Below, piece after piece: positions 34,271 through 44,223 of a stretch of 64,000 nucleotides of DNA (within the stretch, counting starts at the first letter, position 1; the number at the start of each line of letters is the position of its first letter). The notes under the pieces were generated by a model. That model did no database searches. It was not told where the DNA came from and was given only the letters and a program-made list of their open reading frames with translations. The translations under genes and the position numbers were made by a program. Source of the stretch: Podocnemis expansa (taxonomy: Eukaryota > Chordata > Testudines > Podocnemididae); contig ML681997.1 of NCBI GenBank assembly GCA_007922195.1, forward strand, positions 14,225,565-14,289,564, written 5' to 3'.

Positions 34271-34555
34271 GTGGACTTTTTAAAGACTTGAAATCCTCAG
34301 CTGCAAAGGTTTTTTTGAACATGTGTACTTGATCCTAAAACATCATTGGCGTCAATGGAAAGACTCCTGTTGATTTGAATGGGCTTTGGATTAGTCTTTA
34401 CACACAGTACTATTACCATCTTTACAGGAGAAATTAAGCTAGTTTCAGAAGACATAAGGATGTAAGAATGACCTGGTCATACCGAATCACACTAGTGGTC
34501 CATCTAGCCCATTATTCTGTCTTCAGACAGTGGCCAATGCCGGGGTGCTTCGGAG

Positions 34556-34703
34556 CAATGATTCTCAACCTTCTGTAGGTTGCAACGCAGTTGGTGGCAT
34601 ATTGTGACCTTACAAGACACACCAGGCCAAATCCAGCCATATCGCTGGCTCTTCATGACATACTTACAGCACTATGTCCGGACACAGTGATTGAGAATCA
34701 CTG
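34556..34703. mobile_element. hAT MITE nested in CR1
   Basis: Ends CAATGATTCTCAACCTTCTG and GATTGAGAATCACTG. The duplicated target CTTCGGAG (34548-34555) and CTTCACAG (34704-34711) is the CR1 word itself, so the CR1 text reads on through one copy. The element is therefore younger than the CR1. Same family as 13674-13850. Confidence 0.88.
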
Positions 34704-34943
34704 CTTCACAGGGAATGAACAGAATAGGCAATCATCAACTAATTTATCTATCCCCTCTCCCCCATTCCCAGTTTATGGCAAACAGAAGCTAGGGACACTT
34801 CAGAGAATGGTTTTGCATTCCTGCCCATCCTTGCTAATAGCCACTGATGGATCCATCTAATATGAACTTTAGTTCTTTTTTAAACCCTGTTATAGTCTTG
34901 GCCTTCACAACCCCCTCTGGCAAAGAGTTCCACAAGTTGATTG

Positions 34944-35383
34944 CAGGGCTGTCTTATCAAAGGGGCTTTAGGGACTTAAGCCCTGGACCTCGGCCAAAAA
35001 TGGGGGCCTGAGCTCCAGGCCCCAAACACCCAATAATCTGGCACCCACCTGGCTCAGCTCTGGCAGGGCAGGAGTGCTGAGAGCACCCCCACCCTGCTGG
35101 CGCTGGGAATTGTGGGCAGGGGCCTGGAGACAGAGGCCAGCGTCTGAGCTCAGCCCTTCCCCCTGGGCTGTCATGACTCCCCGTGGGAATGGGCAGGGTC
35201 GGCCAACGCCTGTTCACTCCACTTGGGGGGGTCGGGGCTGGCTGGGTTGCAGTGAGGTTACCACCACTCCGGCATGGCCTTGAAGGGCCCGTGGCCCTCG
35301 GGGACTGCATCAGAGGCCCTCACGCTGCACACCAGCTGGCCCCCAAACTCTCCAGGTAGACTGGCTGGGGTGGGAGCATCCTC
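34944..35383. mobile_element. GC-rich block interrupting CR1
   Basis: CR1 text stops after CACAAGTTGATTG and resumes at GCCCAGATCTGCACACAGT. The inserted DNA begins CAGGGCTGTCTTATCAAAGG, a hAT-like start, and is GC-rich. No clean right terminal repeat was found, and part of the CR1 is missing across the gap, so a deletion also occurred. Confidence 0.45.
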
Positions 35384-35959
35384 TGGAGAGGAGGTGCCCA
35401 GATCTGCACACAGTATTCAAGGTGTGGATGTATCATGGATTTATATAGAGGTAATATGATATTTTCTGTTGTATTATCTATCCCTTTCCTATTCAATCCC
35501 AAAGTTTAGTTAGCTTTCTTTGACTGCCGTTGAATACTGAGTGAATGTTTTCAGTGAACTAGTCACAGTGACTCCAAGATCTCTTTCTTTCTCTCCTCAA
35601 GTGGTAACAGCTAATTTAGACCCCATCATTTTATATGTATAGTTTGGATTTTCCAATTTGCATTACTTTGCATTTATCAGCCGTGAATTTCATCTGCCAT
35701 TTTGTTGCCAAGTCATCCAGTCTAGTGAGATGACTTTGTAACTCTTCACAATCTGTTTTGGATTTAACTGGCTTGAGTAGTACACTACGTGCCACCCTGG
35801 GCCTTTGCCACATTTCAACCAACTTATCATTATGGAGTTGCAGCCACCATCATTAGAATATGTGCATCATGCCATGGAATGTATTTGAGCATGTGACCTA
35901 GATGAGGATGAGAGGTCAGATGGAGAAGTGTTATATAAAAGTATGGATTGTTGATAGTA

Positions 35960-36046
35960 CCGTATATCATCGCTTATAAGCCGAAAATTTTGTGCCTGAA
36001 AATTGGCTTCAGAACAGGCTCTCGGCTTATACTCAAGAGAATACAG
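35960..36046. mobile_element. Short TA-flanked inverted-repeat element
   Basis: CCGTATATCATCGCTTATAAG at left faces GGCTTATACTCAAGAGAATACAG at right. TA dinucleotides flank both ends (35958-35959 and 36047-36048), as for Tc1/mariner-type insertion. At 87 bp it has only ends and a small loop. A small deletion derivative is likely. Confidence 0.6.
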
Positions 36047-36099
36047 TAGACAGCCCCTCCCAGGAGTTTCCCAGACCATGTGGCAGGCTGGAGCCCCAG

Positions 36100-37110
36100 T
36101 GTTGCTGGGTGGCCATCTTGGGCAGTCGGCGGGGGCTGGGGCTGGAGTGAGGAGAGGACCTTGGCATCTGGAGCAGCCACGTAAGGGGGCCTGGGGGGAG
36201 TCGGCCTGGACATTGAGGGGGGGATTCAGGGAGGCCAGGGAAGCGGTGGCAGGGACCAGGGGCTGGGGAGGGGGTGGGGGAGTTGGGGAAAGTGATGGAA
36301 CAGCCGGGAGGGTTTTTGGAGGGGTTCAGGGAGGCCAGGGAAGGGACAGCAGGGCTTGGGCATTGGGGGGGGGGTTGGGGAGTCAGGGGGAAGTGGCAGG
36401 AGGACCCAGGATTTTTGGGGAGCCCAGGGAAGCAGCGACAGGGACTGGGGATTGGGGGAGTGCCTGGCAGGCTGGGAAGAGTGGCAGCAGGGGTTGTGGG
36501 GTGACAGGGAAAGGGTGTTGGGGAACAGGGGAGCAACAGCAGGGAACTGAGAAGGGAGTAGGGGGGCAGCAGTGAAGAACCAGGGGGCAGCAGGAGGAGC
36601 AGGGGGCAGCAGTGGGGAAGGGGCAGAGAAGGGGGGCAGCAGTGAAGAGCCAGGGGGCAGCAGTGAGGAAAGGCAGAGCAGGGGGCAGCAGGAGGAGCAG
36701 GGGGCAGCAGCAGGAAACTGAGAAGTGAGCAGGGGGGTAGCAGTGAGGAAAGGGCAGAGCAGGGGGCAGCAGGTAGCAGTGAGGGAAGGGTGGAGTAGGG
36801 GGTGGCAGTGAGGAGGGGGCAGAAGGAGGAGCAGAGAGCAGCAGTGAGAAAGGGGCAGGGCAGGGGGCAGCAGGAGCAGCAGGAAACTGAAGTGAGCAGG
36901 GGGGGCAGCAGTAAGGAAAGGGCAGAGCAGGTGGGAGCAAGGGGGCAACACTAAGGAAAGGGCTGCGCAGGGGGCAGCAGCAGGAAACTGAGAAGTGAGC
37001 AAGGGTGTAGCAGTGAGGAAAGGGCAGAGAAGGGGACAGCAGGGGTGAGGAATGGACAGCGAGGGGGCAATGGAAAAGCAGCAGCAGAGATTTTGGGGTA
37101 GGGAAGTTGT
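36100..37110 (+). repeat. Purine-rich degenerate minisatellite
   Basis: The plus strand is almost purely G and A with interspersed C. From about 36560 the words GGGGGCAGCAGTGAGGAAAGG and GGCAGAGCAGG recur with variable spacing; 36190-36540 is a looser GGGGAGTTGGGG-type region. Strand asymmetry gives long opposite frames (up to 258 residues, rich in proline, leucine and serine) that are not genes. Many G-runs could form quadruplexes and the GA tracts could form triplexes. Confidence 0.75.
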
Positions 37111-37210
37111 CAGAAACTCCAGAGGAAGCCAGCATCAGTGGGTGGGAGGTTAGGGGCCAAGACCAAAAGGGGACTTGACATGAATAATGAGGGCAGAATT
37201 GGGCCTCAGA

Positions 37211-37594
37211 GGCTATGTCTACATCTCCTTTTTTAGTTTGGACTTGGTAGCCTGAACTAAGAAAGTGCAGGCTAGTTCAGACTAACCATGGCTTTTTAGT
37301 TCGAACTAGCCATGCATCCTAGTTCGAACTAACTTTTTAGTTCGAACTAGAAAACACAGCTAGTTTGAACTAATGGCTTAGTTTGCACTTTTTTAGTTCA
37401 AACTAGCCATTATTTTGGGTCTTGCATATGCTTAGTTTAAGCCAGCTAGTCTGGACTAAGCAAAGGGTTTTACTAGTCCAGATTAACCTTTGCCTAGTCT
37501 GAACTAAGACTAGCCAAAGGCCACTGTGGCCATAGGCTAAATTAGTCTGGACTAAGCTTGCTTAGTCCAGACTAATTTGGCAGTGTAGACATAG
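37211..37594. mobile_element. GTCTACA-type MITE with TTCGAA and AGTCYRGACT interior
   Basis: Ends GGCTATGTCTACATCTCC and CAGTGTAGACATAG are inverted. The left half repeats TAGTTCGAACTA, the right half TTAGTCTGGACTAAG and its complement. Every unit is a near-palindrome, so each strand can fold throughout. No clear 3-bp duplication. 384 bp, non-coding. Confidence 0.75.
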
Positions 37595-38064
37595 AAATAG
37601 TGACTGTAGGTTTTTCCATGCATGTTTTATGCATTAATGCATATTTTATTCATATATTTTTATATATATTTTATACACAAGTTCCATGTTCTACACATAT
37701 TACACACACACAAAAGTACATGAAAAAGATTATTAAGTATAAAATGTCAAGCACAGAAAAGTTAGGAAATGACAGAATTAGTTTTGCCTTTTTGCCTCAC
37801 CCTCTCCTAGAATATTCTTCTCTAGAAGTAAGTGTTCAATGCCAATATATTTTTCTTTAAGATGTTCTTCCTGTCTAGGACCAGCTGCATTTATATGACT
37901 AAATATACTTATCCACAAATCTTATTAAGTACTCCTTGAATGGGTATGGTATTTCAAGAGAGTTTTATTCACTTCTGTTTGAAATCCTCTACCCTTCATT
38001 CTTATCCTTTTTTTTTTAAACGACAGCAGAAGAATAAAGTAGAATAAAATACAGAAGCTGTAAA
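37595..38064. other. No feature seen (AT-rich)
   Basis: AT-rich with short ATATTTT and ACACAC patches. No gene or repeat recognised. Confidence 0.5.
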
Positions 38065-38072
38065 AGCTAGAC

Positions 38073-38410
38073 CAGTGGTTCCCAAACTGTGGTCCAGGGA
38101 TCCCTGGGGGTCCACAGAGTTATTGCAAGGGGTTCGTGAATACACCCAGGCCGAGCTACTGCCAGCCAGAGATCCATGTTGGAGAGGGCTCTAAATGAAT
38201 TGTATTTGTCTGCTGTGAGCAGCCCCACCCTGGATATGTCCCCACTCCTTGAAAGCAGATGGGGGCCAGGCCCTGCATTGCCCTTCTGCAGCATCGCTGC
38301 CTGCAGTCAGCCCGCAATAACAACTATTATCATTTGGGGTGGAGCGGGGTCCACAAAATTTTTTGATGTTAAAAAGGTGTCCTCATACTTGAAAAGGTTG
38401 GAAACCACTG
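38073..38410. mobile_element. hAT element with perfect 8-bp duplication
   Basis: Ends CAGTGGTTCCCAAACTGTGG and AAAAGGTTGGAAACCACTG are inverted. AGCTAGAC is identical at 38065-38072 and 38411-38418. The left part reads as a noun-free GGTCCAGGGATCCCTGGGGG repeat common in reptile hAT copies. It is non-autonomous at 338 bp and among the youngest of the group here, judged by the perfect target. Confidence 0.92.
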
Positions 38411-38546
38411 AGCTAGACCATAATTATCACTTAATCTACCACAGTATCACCACAGAAAAACCTGAAAAAATGCAGCGCGTGCTTAGGCATAACTTTTCCC
38501 CTTATTTAAGAGAAAGGGCTAAGTATGAGTTAGAATTTTTTTACAC

Positions 38547-38946
38547 TAGTAGTTCTCAACCAGGGTATCCATACTCCTAGGGTTACACAGAGAGCTTCCA
38601 GGGGATACATGAATTCCTCCAGATATTTGCCTCGTTTTACAACAGGCTACATAAAAAGCACTAGTGAAGTCAGAACAAACTAAAATTTCGTACATACAGT
38701 GAGTTATTTATTCTGCTGTATATAACACACACTGAAATGTAATTACATTATTTATAGTACAGTTGATTTATTTTATAATTATATAGAGACAGTAAGCAAT
38801 TTTTCAGCAATAGTGTGCTATGACACTTCTGTGTTTTTATGTTAGATTTTGTAAGTAACTAGTTTTTGAGTGAGATGAAGATTGGGGGTACACAAGACAA
38901 ATAACCGACTCCTGTACATACAGTAAACTAAGGTTGAAAGCCAATG
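38547..38946 (+). mobile_element. hAT non-autonomous element (partner of 40940-41330)
   Basis: Ends TAGTAGTTCTCAACCAGGG and AAGGTTGAAAGCCAATG. The interior words ACACTGAAATGTAATTACAT and GCAATTTTTCAGCAATAGTG reappear in reverse complement at 40940-41330. Its right border lies 2 bp from the TTA target of the MITE at 38952. Its own 8-bp duplication is not recoverable. Confidence 0.75.
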
Positions 38947-38951
38947 TATTA

Positions 38952-40102
38952 GGGCTTGTCTACATTTAAGCATTAAAATGCCCTACGTCCTCTTACTGTG
39001 CATGAATTAATCCACTGTTTACACCACAGTGCCCCTTTGTGCGCAATAAATGCCTTCTTAATCCAGATTAATAAAATCTCAAGAGTGAGAGAAGAGCTAG
39101 GCCAGAACAGTTATTGTACACTAAGGAGTGTGTGCACATAGCACACTATTTAGTGCACATTTACAAGCTTCTGGAAATGTCCCAGCGTGCCAATCAAGGC
39201 CACTCTGGGAGATGAACCTGTCATACTTGTCAATTACACTGCTCTAACAGAGCAGGGAAATTCACCAGTAATGGAGCAGTAAATTGGCATTGGGGCTGCC
39301 TTGGCAACTGAAGCCACTGGGGTTCCTTGGTCTCCAGCGGCAAGGCATGTAGTCACTAGGGTTCTGGGTCCCCGGCAGCACTGTAGCATCAGCCGCAGAG
39401 ATTCCCCGGTCCTGGAGGCAGGGCAGGCAGCTGCCAAGGTCCCTGGTCCCCGGCAGCTCTGCAGCTGCAGCCATCGGAGTTGCCAGGTCTCCAGTGGTTC
39501 CACAGCTCCAGCCGCTGGGGTCCCTGGTGGCTGGTGGCAGCAGCCGCAGAACCACCAGGCACTCTGCAACCCCGGTGGCTGTCCGCCCTGCCACTGGGCC
39601 GCGGAAACCCTAGTGGCTGCAGCTCTGGAGCTGCAGGGGTGCTGCTGGGACACAGGAACGCTGGTGGCTGTGGCTGCAGCGCTTACGGGGACCCAGGAAC
39701 CCCAGTGACTGCAGTTGTGGATGTTCTGGGGAGTTGGGAACCCTGGCAGCTGCAGCCATGAAGCCCCTGGGGAGCCAGGACCGCTGGAGGCTGCAGTTGT
39801 GGAGCTGCTGGGGATTCGGGAGTCTTGGTGGCTGTGGGGATGCTGCGGCCCCAGGCAAAATGCCTGGGTTCCAAGTGAGAGTGGAGGAGAGTGGGGAACC
39901 TGTGGGCTGTGGGGTCCTTGCAGCTCCCTCTTCCGGGAGCTGAGAGGTTGACTTCTCAGCTCCGCCACACAGCCTCTTTTGCCACTGGAAGTGGTCCTAG
40001 TGTGAAGATAGCTTTATGGTTGTGGAACTGCGCACTAATTAATGCACATTTGTTAAACTGCAATGACTTAATGTGGAATAATTTCATAGTGTAGACATGC
40101 CC
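38952..40102. mobile_element. 1.15-kb GTCTACA-type MITE with TTA duplication
   Basis: It starts GGGCTTGTCTACATTT and ends AGTGTAGACATGCCC, flanked by TTA at 38949-38951 and 40103-40105. TTA is the classic PIF/Harbinger target. The flanking parts are rich in GTGCAC and TTAATGCAC words, again near-palindromic. The centre (39240-39960) is a separate GC-rich repeat block. No transposase frame. Confidence 0.8.
39240..39960. repeat. GC-rich degenerate tandem repeats inside the MITE
   Basis: Words such as GGTGGCTGCAG, GGAGCTGC and TTCCTGGTCTCC or GGGTCCCTGG recur every 40-60 bases with much variation. This keeps several frames open on both strands (244 residues on minus). Residue use is dominated by serine, proline, alanine and glutamine with no domain, so I reject a gene. 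It may be a captured minisatellite. Confidence 0.6.
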
Positions 40103-40118
40103 TTATTCTACTTCTCCC

Positions 40119-40124
<6 letters not shown>

Positions 40125-40175
<51 letters not shown>

Positions 40176-40185
40176 NNNNNNNNNN

Positions 40186-40232
<47 letters not shown>
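40125..40232. repeat. (CA)n microsatellite with 10-N assembly gap
   Basis: Uninterrupted CA dinucleotides run to position 40175, then exactly ten N (40176-40185), then CA again to 40232. The gap size is probably nominal, so the true length is unknown. Confidence 0.97.
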
Positions 40233-40234
<2 letters not shown>

Positions 40235-40785
40235 TATGTGATTCAGAAGGTTGTTTTGTGGGGAGAAGGATTGGAGGGAAAATAAATTTGATTTCTGGTA
40301 CCAAAGTATAGCAATATAATAATCAAATGCAACAGTGAATGTGGTTATGAATTGAGGCTTGAGCGAATCCACAAGGTCTGTAAAGATTCCTACTGAGTGG
40401 AGCAGGAGTTGATTCTACCCCTAGGAAAGTAATCAACTGAAATAGTCCAAAAGTCAATGTTCATATCAGGTACGCAGTGCTCAAAAGACACCTGAGAGCA
40501 CACCAGCCAGTAAACTAATCTCATTGCCAGATCTCCCTGGAAAGAAACAAACCAATATTACATTGATTCATGCTTCTTAGAAACACAGAAAATTAACCTA
40601 TATTTTTGCAAGAGAGCAAAAGCAAACCTTTGTAGAGAACCATCTTCCATTAGTGCTCAGGAGCAAAGTATAGAATTGAGGTTAGGGAAATGAAACATAA
40701 TTTGGTGCATGGTTGATTCTACATCACTTGCAGTCTTCAAGACAAGACTGGTTCTTTTTCTGAAAGATGTCCTATAATTCAGTCT

Positions 40786-40930
40786 CCAAAGGGGTAGCCA
40801 TATTAGTCTAGTTCAGCAAAACAAACAAGGAGTGCTGTGGCACTTTTAAAGACTAACAAATTTATTTATCATGTGAGCTTTCACGGGAGAAAATCCCACT
40901 TCATCAGACAAAGTGGGATTTTCTCCCACG
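40786..40930 (+). mobile_element. 'CTCCTTG' retroposon, truncated fold-back copy H
   Basis: It begins TCCAAAGGGGTAGCCATAT, with TTAGTCTAGTTCAGC, AACAAACAAGGAGTGC and AAAATCCCACTTCATCAGAC. It then folds back directly as AAAGTGGGATTTTCTCCCACG before being cut. The loop is only a few bases. The second arm ends where a hAT element (40940) now stands. Confidence 0.8.
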
Positions 40931-40939
40931 AGATTAGAT

Positions 40940-41330
40940 TGATGGCTCTCAATCTTTCCAGACAACTGTACCCCTTTTAGGAAGCTGATTTGTCTGGTAT
41001 ACCCCAAGTTTCACCTCACTTAAAAACTACTTGTTTACAAAATCAGATGTAAAACCACAAAAATGTCACAGCACACTATTGCTGAAAAATTGCTTATTTC
41101 CACCATATAATTACAAATCAGTTGGACTATAAATATTGTACTTACATTTCAGTGTACAGAGCAATATAAATAACCCATTGGCTCTATGAAATTTTAGTTT
41201 GTACTGACTTTATTAGTGTCTCTTTGTAGCCTGTTGTAAAACTAGGGAAATGCTTAGATGAATTAATATAGCTTCTGGAGAACCTCTCTGTACATCCAGG
41301 GCTGCACATACACTTGGTTGAAAATCACTG
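40940..41330 (-). mobile_element. hAT element, inverted copy of the 38547 family
   Basis: The right end GGTTGAAAATCACTG is clear; the left end GATGGCTCTCAATC is decayed. Flanks GATTAGAT (40932-40939) and AACTAGAT (41331-41338) match at 6 of 8. Interior words are reverse complements of 38547-38946. The two copies lie 2 kb apart in opposite orientation and could pair as a large inverted repeat. Confidence 0.78.
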
Positions 41331-41376
41331 AACTAGATGACCACTGTGATCTTGCTTGGCCTTAAAATCTATGAAT
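41331..41376 (+). mobile_element. CR1 3' end fragment
   Basis: ACTAGATGACCACTGTGATC, TTGCTTGGCCTTAAAATC and a TATGAAT tail. Its upstream part is displaced by the hAT element. Confidence 0.65.
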
Positions 41377-41544
41377 ATGTAGCAAATAATATATTTATTA
41401 AAATAATTAAGTCCGCTTTTCTGTTCACAAATGATCTGTGAATAAACTTTAATTTTTGCAAGTTTGTTTTTTATTAAGAATGATCCATGAATAATTTATG
41501 CAAATATATTTTGTCTGATGGAGGCTCATGAACTAAGTTATTAT

Positions 41545-41790
41545 TTGTAATATAGCGGTGCCCAGATGCCTCAACTGAAATAAGGCCCTCACTGTGTTAG
41601 AGGCAGTATAGACACCAACAAAGGGACCATTGCTGTATAATTGTATGAGACAAGAGAGACAAACATTAAGAGGGGAAAAAGGCATGATATGACTTGCCCA
41701 AGGTCACATAGCATCAGAGCTGGGAATAGAAACTAACTCCTGTGAGTCTCAGTCAACTGCTCTATCTACCAAACCATACCGCCTGTTAAT
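41545..41790 (-). mobile_element. L2/MIR-type ancient repeat, minus strand
   Basis: The plus strand reads GGCCCTCACTGTGTTAGAG, then GACTTGCCCAAGGTCACATA, then CAGAGCTGGGAATAGAA and CTCTATCTACCAAACCATA, the reverse complement of a LINE 3' end joined to a MIR-like head. Diverged. Confidence 0.6.
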
Positions 41791-42108
41791 ATAAGCTATG
41801 CTATTGCTTCAGGAATGTGTTATTTTAATTTATTGTGTATGATTGTTTCTTCTTTTTGCTTGGTTGGCTCCTAAACCTCTAATATTTTTTCAGTGAGAAC
41901 ATTCCCATGAATACAAATTCTCACTAGGCTTTGCTACACTTTCTCCTCTGCAAACATTTTGTGAAAGTGAATTGTCAAGGTCGGAAATACTTCAACCTGG
42001 CATTTTTTAATGAAAGTTTGTGCTCAATTTTTTGCAGCCCTGCTTAATAGCATGCATCCAACTGTTTAGACCACTGAGGAAAGAAGAAACTCTAAAAAGC
42101 AAATACTA

Positions 42109-42252
42109 AGTCTGTAGACTAAAGTGGCTCATCAATGGATATGCTGTAATGATGTGTATGTGGTGACCCTATATCTTGGAAGTCTGTGGCCTAAAGTGGC
42201 TCATCAATGGATATGCTGTAACGATGTGTATGTGGTGACCCTATATCTTGGA
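42109..42252. repeat. 72-bp tandem duplication
   Basis: Unit 1 (42109-42180) and unit 2 (42181-42252) both start AGTCTGT and end CTATATCTTGGA. I count three differences in 72 positions. There is no third copy. The sequence is unique in this window, so it is a local, fairly recent duplication. Confidence 0.93.
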
Positions 42253-42349
42253 ACCTTCAATGGTTAGAGGCAGCCATCTTATGAAAGTCAGACTTTGTAC
42301 ATGTGAAGGGAATTCCAGCCTTATTTATAAGTATATAGATCTAATAAAA

Positions 42350-42972
42350 ACAATGACACTCCTATGGCACCTTAAAGACTAACAGATTTCTTCAGGCATA
42401 AACTTTTGTGGACTCCAACCCACTTTGGCAGATGTGTTGGATGGCTGGAGCCCACAAAAGCTTAGACCTGAAGAAATATATTCGTCCTTAATGAGCCACA
42501 GGACCAGGGCCATCCTTGGTGGCGGGGTAAGAGGGGCGATCACTCTGGCCTCGTGCTTCTGCGGGCCCCATGCTGTCCTGCCATGAGCAGGGCAGCGCAG
42601 GACCTGCACCGCTATCCCCTGCCTCCTCCTCGCTGCCTTCGGCATGGAGCCAAAGACAGCGGGGGGAGGTAGGGGCGTGGAACTGGCCTTTGCTCTGGGC
42701 TGGCCCGCCAGGATGGGAACAGCCAGCCCAGAGGCGGGGTGGGAGAGCAGAGCCCAGCTCCCAGGCCAGCCTGCTCCATCCCCAGGGCCAGAGTGGCTGG
42801 CTTAGGGAGGTGAGGGCATGTGGGGCCAACCTCTGGGCCGTCCCGCCCCCCTCCAGTGGGGGGGAGCAGAGGGGGCAACAGGGGGGCCCCCACAGGCTGA
42901 TTCCCCCAGGTCCCGCATCCCCTAGGGACTCTTGTTTTTGCTGTATACTGACTAAGATGGCTAACCCTCTGG
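42350..42972 (-). mobile_element. 'CTCCTTG' retroposon, second subfamily, fold-back copy M
   Basis: GATCTAATAAAA flanks it perfectly at 42338-42349 and 42973-42984 (12 bp). Minus-strand head: CCAGAGGGTTAGCCATCTTAG. The arms carry the variant CAGGCATAAACTTTTGTGGA and its complement, which resembles the turtle-type version of this repeat, not GGGAGAAAATCCCA. The head-side arm is interrupted by a GC-rich insert (about 42487-42905). Confidence 0.85.
42487..42905. mobile_element. GC-rich insertion inside retroposon copy M
   Basis: The retroposon text breaks after GAGCCACAGGAC and resumes at GGGACTCTTGTTTTTGC. The inserted DNA is GC-rich, with words (CAGCCCAGAGGCGGGG, TGGAGCAGGC-like) also seen at 47560-47830. 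A short AGGAC/AGGGAC direct repeat borders it. Frames of up to 171 residues on either strand are compositional. Confidence 0.5.
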
Positions 42973-43689
42973 ATCTAATAAAAGGTATTGTTAAACTTGA
43001 CAATGGGGATAATTAACCTGATTGTTGTTTTAATACCGAATGAGTGCTAACCACTGACTGGAAATCCATCTCTCTCTCTAGGCCTGTAGGAGCTGGTTTA
43101 ACTGCATGTAAGCTACTTTAATATTTTAGCTGCCTAAGGATTTTCCTGTTCCTCTGAGCTCATATGGAGGTTGCAGGTATAGTTCCTCCATGCTCTAACA
43201 ACACTTAGGCATAGGGGATGTGGAAGTAGGGTCTTATACAGTATTTGACTTTCCTCTGACCTACTGTATGAAAAACTGAATGATCCCCAGAGCCAAATGG
43301 TATTTTCTGCCCCTTAGATAACATACACTGCCAGGGGAAGCCTGGAGGTGGGGGGCAGTTAAAGCAATTCCAGCTATTTACCCAGCATGACTTGCAATAT
43401 GTATTCGAGAACAGGTGGGAATGTTTTCTCAATTGAGCAGAAATGCTCCAAAAGTCAAATTAACTTTGCTGATAAGCTTTATCTTGAGAGGTACTGAGCC
43501 TTTAAACCACTGGGAACTGAGAACAGGTAGCACCTTGCTGGGCTAGTCGCTATCTTTGCTGTCAGCAGAGAAGACTGAAAACATAAAAAGTAGATAGTAA
43601 AGCTGAAAATGAAGGCTGTGATTTTTAGAATGGATTGCAATTAGAGTAATGGGTGCTCAAAGCTGTTTTACAGAGCTTGCTGAAGATTT

Positions 43690-43797
43690 CAGTGTGTCCA
43701 TCTTCAAGCATCTGATGAAGTGGGATTTTCTCCCATGAAAGCCCATGCGATAAATGAATTTGTAAGTCTTAAAAGTGCCACAGGACTCCTTGTTTTT
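43690..43797 (+). mobile_element. 'CTCCTTG' retroposon, 5'-truncated copy L
   Basis: Only the tail arm is present: CATCTTCAAGCATCTGATG, GTGGGATTTTCTCCCATG, AAGTGCCACAGGACTCC, ending CTTGTTTTTTC. The T-run end with no following head is what the fold-back model predicts for the 3' end. Confidence 0.8.
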
Positions 43798-43823
43798 TCT
43801 GTTGTTGGGTGGGCTTTAACCCA

Positions 43824-43975
43824 CAGAGCTGTAACTACAGTTTACCACGCCCCTTATGACAGCCGGCACCTAGGGCGAGTGGTGCAGAGTGTGCCCTTTA
43901 ATAGAGCAGCACAATGGAGCTGCTCTGGTACACCTGGAGCAAAGCCCCATTCACCCTGCCATAGTTACAGCTCTG
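43824..43975. mobile_element. 152-bp hAT-like MITE
   Basis: Ends CAGAGCTGTAACTACAG and CCATAGTTACAGCTCTG are inverted. Flanks TTAACCCA (43816-43823) and GTAACCCA (43976-43983) match at 7 of 8. Its ends differ from the other hAT groups in the window. Confidence 0.85.
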
Positions 43976-44223
43976 GTAACCCATCAGTGCTTTTGAGCAG
44001 TCCCTTGATTTTTTTTTTTTTTTTTAAATTTCTATAGTTTTAGTGATTTCTTTTCTTTGACTTGTTGGTGTGTTAGGAATCTCCATTGTATATTTGGCCA
44101 CAGAATCTTGCATCACTATTTTGGAGCCAGTACAACAGGGGGGCAGCTCCATGTGTCTGGTTTCTTGTAAAGGCAAACACATTTCAATCTAAGCCCCAGA
44201 CAGGACTGTTTGTTTTCATATTG

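Larger units (their letters stand above)
34460..35790 (-). mobile_element. CR1 LINE, minus strand, split by two insertions
   Basis: CR1 DNA is visible at 34460-34555, 34704-34943 and about 35384-35790. On the minus strand the last part encodes pieces of the reverse transcriptase C-terminal region: a 'hLEYCVQIWAP' motif near 35390-35430 and a 'WQMKFTADKCKVMQIGK' motif near 35640-35720. The 3' part reads CATCTAGCCCATTATTCTGT on the plus strand. No frame is intact. The gaps are the hAT element at 34556 and a GC-rich block at about 34944. Confidence 0.8.

Noticed and set aside
36033..37135. Minus-strand frames of up to 258 residues rich in leucine, proline and serine
   Set aside because: They are the complement of a purine-rich minisatellite. 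Several frames are open at once, which indicates low complexity.
39234..39968. 244-residue minus-strand frame
   Set aside because: It spans degenerate GC-rich tandem repeats. Other frames on both strands are open over the same region and no family is recognisable.
40068..40372. Valine-cysteine and threonine-histidine repeat frames
   Set aside because: They are translation of the (CA)n tract across Ns.
42488..43016. 171- and 148-residue opposing frames
   Set aside because: They are compositional frames in a GC-rich insertion within a retroposon.
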